Origin: Sugiyamaella lignohabitans
Lineage: Eukaryota > Ascomycota > Dipodascomycetes > Dipodascales > Trichomonascaceae
Assembly (NCBI RefSeq): GCF_001640025.1
Contig: NC_031673.1
Span: 124,001 to 188,000 of the forward strand
Reading direction: 5' to 3'
DNA length: 64,000 nt
The translations under genes and the position numbers were made by a program. Under the pieces are notes generated by a model. It was not told where the DNA came from. It ran no database searches and saw only the letters and a program-made list of their open reading frames with translations. Shown here one piece after another: positions 60,427 to 64,000 of this stretch (position 1 is its first letter; every line of letters starts with the position of its first letter).

Positions 60427-62664
60427 TCAGGTCTTACGAGAGGAGCCGTAGCTGGTGTTTCCAAAGTTGGGGGTCGAGGTGTGCTTAGGAGGCGCATCCT
60501 TGACTTTTTTGAAGTTGAACTGGGCAGCAAGTGGAATGTGATCGGATGGGTGGTGTGGGTTGGGGAAGGCTACAAAATGCTTGGTGTATTCAGGGTCGAT
60601 TTGTCCCAAAAGGCCTCCTACAGAGAGTGAATTAGTCGAGTACCAGATATAGTCAATGACTTCGACAAAGTTCGGGGTGTAGTTAGTGAAGGGCAGTTCG
60701 CCGATTTCACTATATGCTGATTTCAGGCCCAGTTTATGAGTGGTACCTTCGTCGGTAATTTTACCGTACACACGTCCTTCGAGGTCTTCATGAGTGCCCT
60801 CGATTTTACCTTGGGCAAACAGTTGATATACAGCCGAGTCGGTGGTCGAGTTATAATCACCGCACACTACGAGGGGAATATTCTTGCCATCAGTTAGCTT
60901 AGGGTACTTGGCGCCTTCGGGAGTCGAATTGCTGGTATACTTGTCAACGACCTTTTCTAATTCTTCAAGTAACAGGGCCACTTGTACTAGTTTGACATCT
61001 TTAAAGGCGGGATCCCAGTGCAAATGTGTATTGGCGACAATCATAAGACGGCCGGTTTGAACTTGTTCAAACACATTGATCATGGCAATGTTATCTTTGT
61101 TCATGACACGGTTATAAATATCGGCAGTCTTTTTAAAGTCGTCTTTACGCAATGCTAATAGGTTGTAGTCGATATTGTGGCGTTCAATGAGCTTGATTTT
61201 TTCGTGTTTATAAAACATGGCACAGCCATCGACTTTCTTGGCTTCGGATTCAGGCATTGTACGGGCACGTCCTTTTGGCCAGTGTAGTGCGGTATAACCG
61301 AGTTTGCTAAGTTTGGGAACCCATAAATCGTCGTAACTGATTTTATCTACTTCTTGAAGACAGATGATGTCGGTACCAATGCTGACGATCTCCTCCAAAA
61401 GTCTTTCTTTACGATAGTTCCAGCCAAGGGCCCATGATGGTGTATAGGCATATAATTGTGGGGTGGCCATTCTGTCGCAAAGAGTGTTGTATGACATGAT
61501 GGAGAAGTCGGATTGGCTAGGTGGACCATTCGAAACTGCCGAATTAGCACTGGTGTTAGTAGTGGTGGTCACCGAAGAGGCAGAAGTACCAGCAACACTG
61601 GAACTATCAGACTCATTAGCCGAACTCGATCCATCTTTCTTATCATCTTTAGAATTGGATTTGTCCTTGTTATCACGAGATTGTTGTAGTTGTTGGGGGG
61701 TTCGTTCATCCTTTCGTGGCTTTGAGTTGTTTTTATCTTCTTCGAATAATAGCCATTCTCTAGGAGGAGACTCGATAGTGACAGGAGCACGTTCTCGTAA
61801 ATCGATAATTACACCACGAGTACCTTCTTTAGCCATTATTTCTCTTGTATGGTCACTAAGAGGATTACCATCTAAACCAAGAACTTCTAATTGAAACAAA
61901 GTACCAAGAGCATAAGGCAGTTCCTGGAGTTTGTTATCAAACAAAAATAAGTACCTTAGAGTATACATCAAGCCAATTTCAGCTGGCAAATCAGTCAACA
62001 AGTTATCAGACAGATCAAGTACCTTGAGCTGGCCAAGTTTGGTGACAGACGCTGGCAGACTTGTAAGCTTATTGTGATTCAAGTACAATTTCTGTAAAAA
62101 GTTGTAATTGAACAGTTTAGGGGTCATATTAGTGAGACCCTGGCCACTCAAATCGATGGCGGTCCAAAACTGTTTATTGATATCTTCATTAATTCGTCGT
62201 TGTCGTTCTTCTTCAAGCTGTTCTTTGCGTTGATGGGGGTTCAACATGCCACCAGCAGGTCTTCCTACCACGGCATTGCCACCAGCGGCGGCATTTTTAG
62301 CGGCCTGAGTTTGATTCTGGTTCTGTTGAACGAGCTGAACCGCCAATTCAGTGACGGTCAGCGGAATGGGGTTCTGGCCACTGGCAGTCCTCGAAGCGAC
62401 TGCCGCACTCCTCGCATAGCTGTGAGGAGAATTGGCAGTCTGCCTCGACAGCTGAGCCATTTGCATCTGCTGTTGCCAGTGAGTCGAGCTCATCCATTCA
62501 CTAGCAGCGGCCGAACCATTATTCGCACTTCCGCTATTAGACGGATTTCCTAGCCCGAGCGCGCTGCCAATGGCGCCACCAATAGCGCCTCCATTGACGG
62601 CCCCGGCTCCAGCACCCGCGCCCCCGCCGCCATCTTTACCACCAGTCATCTGATACTGCTGCAT
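60427..62664 (-). CDS. CCR4: CCR4-NOT complex poly(A)-specific deadenylase Ccr4
   Basis: A 745-residue single exon. The N-terminus is Gly/Asn/Gln-rich. Leucine-rich repeats at ~170-270 (LSGQGLTNMTPKLFNYNFLQ, LTSLPASVTKLGQLKVLDLS) bind Caf1/Pop2. After a charged linker, the exonuclease-endonuclease-phosphatase domain (~385-735) starts FSIMSYNTLCDRMATP and holds the catalytic residues Glu438 (CLQEVDK), NTHLHWDP, CGDYNSTTDS and Asp708/His709 (HPSDHIPLAAQF). Known role: Mg-dependent shortening of mRNA poly(A) tails in the cytoplasm. The length and order match fungal Ccr4. Confidence 0.96.
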   Translation of the reverse strand: MQQYQMTGGKDGGGGAGAGAGAVNGGAIGGAIGSALGLGNPSNSGSANNGSAAASEWMSSTHWQQQMQMAQLSRQTANSPHSYARSAAVASRTASGQNPIPLTVTELAVQLVQQNQNQTQAAKNAAAGGNAVVGRPAGGMLNPHQRKEQLEEERQRRINEDINKQFWTAIDLSGQGLTNMTPKLFNYNFLQKLYLNHNKLTSLPASVTKLGQLKVLDLSDNLLTDLPAEIGLMYTLRYLFLFDNKLQELPYALGTLFQLEVLGLDGNPLSDHTREIMAKEGTRGVIIDLRERAPVTIESPPREWLLFEEDKNNSKPRKDERTPQQLQQSRDNKDKSNSKDDKKDGSSSANESDSSSVAGTSASSVTTTTNTSANSAVSNGPPSQSDFSIMSYNTLCDRMATPQLYAYTPSWALGWNYRKERLLEEIVSIGTDIICLQEVDKISYDDLWVPKLSKLGYTALHWPKGRARTMPESEAKKVDGCAMFYKHEKIKLIERHNIDYNLLALRKDDFKKTADIYNRVMNKDNIAMINVFEQVQTGRLMIVANTHLHWDPAFKDVKLVQVALLLEELEKVVDKYTSNSTPEGAKYPKLTDGKNIPLVVCGDYNSTTDSAVYQLFAQGKIEGTHEDLEGRVYGKITDEGTTHKLGLKSAYSEIGELPFTNYTPNFVEVIDYIWYSTNSLSVGGLLGQIDPEYTKHFVAFPNPHHPSDHIPLAAQFNFKKVKDAPPKHTSTPNFGNTSYGSSRKT

Positions 62665-62769
62665 TATTCGATAATCTTTTTGTTCTTACACTTGGAAAAG
62701 CTCTTTAACCGAATGACCATGGCCTGCTGAGTTAGTAGTGTCCTGCCATAGAACCAGTCGTCAGCCATC

Positions 62770-62900
62770 GAGAATCAATCGCAAATCAACTCTAAACAAA
62801 TCACGAATCAAATCCTAAATCAACCCTGGATCAATCGTGGGTCAATCGTGGGTCAATCGTGGATCAATCGCGAATCCGGCCCTAATCAATCGAGAATCAT
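62770..62900. repeat. Degenerate 11-base minisatellite in the CCR4 upstream region
   Basis: Core unit GTCAATCGTGG; four near-perfect tandem units at about 62829-62875, with looser AATCAATCGNN relatives on both sides. Confidence 0.8.
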
Positions 62901-63007
62901 TAACAGCCCGAATCGACGACCGATCCAGCCCATCAATTGATCTAACGATCACAAACCGCTTCACAACTCCAGAACTAACCCCGACGACCACACAATATCC
63001 CCACTAA

Positions 63008-63059
63008 CGAGCGCAGCGAGCAACCAGGGTCTGGGGCGGAGCCCCAGCCGCCGGAGGCA
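63008..63059 (-). repeat. GC-rich repeat, half-copy (U)
   Basis: Short arm CGAGCGCAGCGAG, CTGGGGC-GGA-GCCCCAG and a CCGCCGGAGGCA terminus followed by CACCCC. Confidence 0.93.
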
Positions 63060-63498
63060 CACCCCACCACCCCCAAAACTACCGTACCTCTCTATCCGTG
63101 TCGCAAATCGGGCAGTCTCTCGTGCCTAAATCCAAATCTGAACTGCCAGCTGTCAAACGACTGACGTCGAATCCAATTGCCGAGCCCGTGGTTGCTGTTG
63201 TTGTTGCTGCTGTCTGACACTTTCTCTCTTACGAGCGGTTCCTGTGTCAGTTCACTCTTGCGTGTTTTCTCTTTCCGTGACTCGAGCCTGGCTTCCCTGC
63301 CGCGTGTCGTGTCGCCTGCGTTCGTTCGTTCGTTTTCTTGCTTGCTCAGTCTTCGATCCGATCTGTAACTGTCGTCAGTCAGTCGTCAGTCGTCGAACCA
63401 CATGGCGCGCCTCAATGCCCGTTCGTTCATTCTGGTGCTCAAAACTTCACGCGGCTGACAGGTTACCCGGACTGGAGTAATCCGGGGTGGAGGGGTGC

Positions 63499-63559
63499 TG
63501 CCTCCGGCGGCTGGGGCTGCGCCCCAGACCCCCCGGCTCCTCTCGCTTCGCTCGAGTCG
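63499..63559 (+). repeat. GC-rich repeat, half-copy (V)
   Basis: TGCCTCCGGCGG, CTGGGGC-TGC-GCCCCAG and CTCTCGCTTCGCTCGAG arm. The right flank GGCGTCGGGG is the reverse complement of the left flank of R and W. Confidence 0.95.
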
Positions 63560-63931
63560 GGCGTCGGGGAGAGGGGTTTAGAGGGGGTTGGTGTGGTTTT
63601 GGGGGGTTTGGAGGGGGGAGAAAGGGGTGGTCGGAGAGGGTTCGTGGAGAAGAAGTGGTTCAGCCGTGCTGTCGATCTTGAAAATGACTGACCAGGCCCG
63701 CCAGACCAAAACCCTTTAACCCACAATTTTTTTTTCTTTCTTCTTACACAACAGCTGTGGTGTCATATTCCATTTACTTCGCTACTTTATTATAAAACGG
63801 TCCTTAAACCTTTTGCTCAAAGAAAAGTTTTTCTGTTAACCCAGTTATCACTATATCTATCTTCACTACTTCTATTCTATAATACAGTACTCCAGACCAC
63901 GCAATTCCATCTCTAACCCCTCCCCGACGCC

Positions 63932-63992
63932 CGACTCGAGCGCAGCGAGAGGAGCCACGGGGTCTGGGGCGCAGCCCCAGCCGCCGGAGGCA
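63932..63992 (-). repeat. GC-rich repeat, half-copy (W), at window edge
   Basis: CGACTCGAGCGCAGCGAGAG arm, CTGGGGC-GCA-GCCCCAG and a CCGCCGGAGGCA terminus. Together with V it forms a widely spaced inverted pair (about 370 bases between the arms). Confidence 0.95.
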
Positions 63993-64000
63993 CCACCCCA

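Larger units (their letters stand above)
62665..64000. other. Right-end intergenic region, repeat-rich
   Basis: 1.3 kb: the CCR4 promoter, an 11-base minisatellite (62770-62900), repeats U, V and W, and C/T-rich blocks with TCGT and CAGT tandem runs around 63320-63395. Open frames at 63177-63726 are derived from these and from the repeat. The region 63730-63920 looks like promoter or leader for a gene beyond the edge, but no start is visible. Confidence 0.45.

Noticed and set aside
19849..63726. Many open frames of 60-170 codons with PPAAGAPPQT, CLRRLGLRPRPW or ASGGWGSAPDPG
   Set aside because: These are six-frame translations of the GC-rich repeat, which lacks stops in most frames; the peptides recur wherever the repeat does and are not genes.
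19940..63992. CRISPR array interpretation of the repeats
   Set aside because: Spacing is irregular over kilobases, copies occur in both orientations and in introns, and the host is eukaryotic.

Overview
This window looks like nuclear chromosomal DNA of a budding yeast (Saccharomycotina) from an early-branching, intron-containing lineage. Most genes are fungal housekeeping genes (SWI1, RAD1, ADE6, TWF1, SFC1, RSC9, TIM22, RCF1, GUK1, VAM7, CSR1, CTF3, NTG, CCR4). About 15 short introns can be resolved; most have a CTAAC branch point only a few to about 15 bases before the 3' splice site. An RTF2 gene and a phenylacetate-hydroxylase-like P450 are present. This fits Dipodascales/Trichomonascaceae yeasts such as Sugiyamaella or Blastobotrys. 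That placement is inference from gene content and splicing style, not a database match.

Layout. 1-20 kb: the start of a short-chain dehydrogenase gene, SWI1 converging on RAD1, a Pex24/Pex28-type peroxin converging on ADE6, a tiny two-ORF unit whose stop and start codons overlap (ATGA), a broken ORF, and three-exon twinfilin. 20-32 kb: SFC1, a Gly/His-rich stress-type protein, RSC9, three-exon TIM22 and an Ish1-domain secretory protein. 33-42 kb: a three-exon small membrane-protein gene, RTF2 with a 6-base first exon, a secreted carboxylesterase, RCF1, GUK1 and VAM7. 42-49 kb: a gene-poor 3 kb stretch, then CSR1 and three-exon CTF3. 50-56 kb: an accessory-looking group of MFS transporter, F-box protein, histidine-phosphatase and cytochrome P450. 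57-64 kb: an Hsp30/Yro2-type rhodopsin relative, an endonuclease III homologue, CCR4 and a repeat-rich right end.

The most striking structure is a GC-rich foldback repeat present at 23 clear sites plus decayed traces. A half-unit is about 55-60 bases, running from a TGCCTCCGGCGG terminus through a CTGGGGC/GCCCCAG hairpin to a second, variable hairpin arm. Seven sites carry two half-units facing each other (about 135-150 bases); the others are single halves. Copies never fall in a coding exon, but five lie inside introns and many sit within about 75 bases of a stop codon. They are absent from roughly the first 19.9 kb and from 47.7-60.3 kb. The mobilising agent, if any, is not in the window.

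The genes do not form one pathway. Themes are chromatin and genome maintenance (SWI1, RSC9, RAD1, NTG, RTF2, CTF3), mitochondrial function (TIM22, SFC1, RCF1), membrane traffic and lipid transfer (VAM7, CSR1, Pex28) and purine/nucleotide metabolism (ADE6, GUK1). No tRNA, rRNA, CRISPR array or intact transposase was found by eye.
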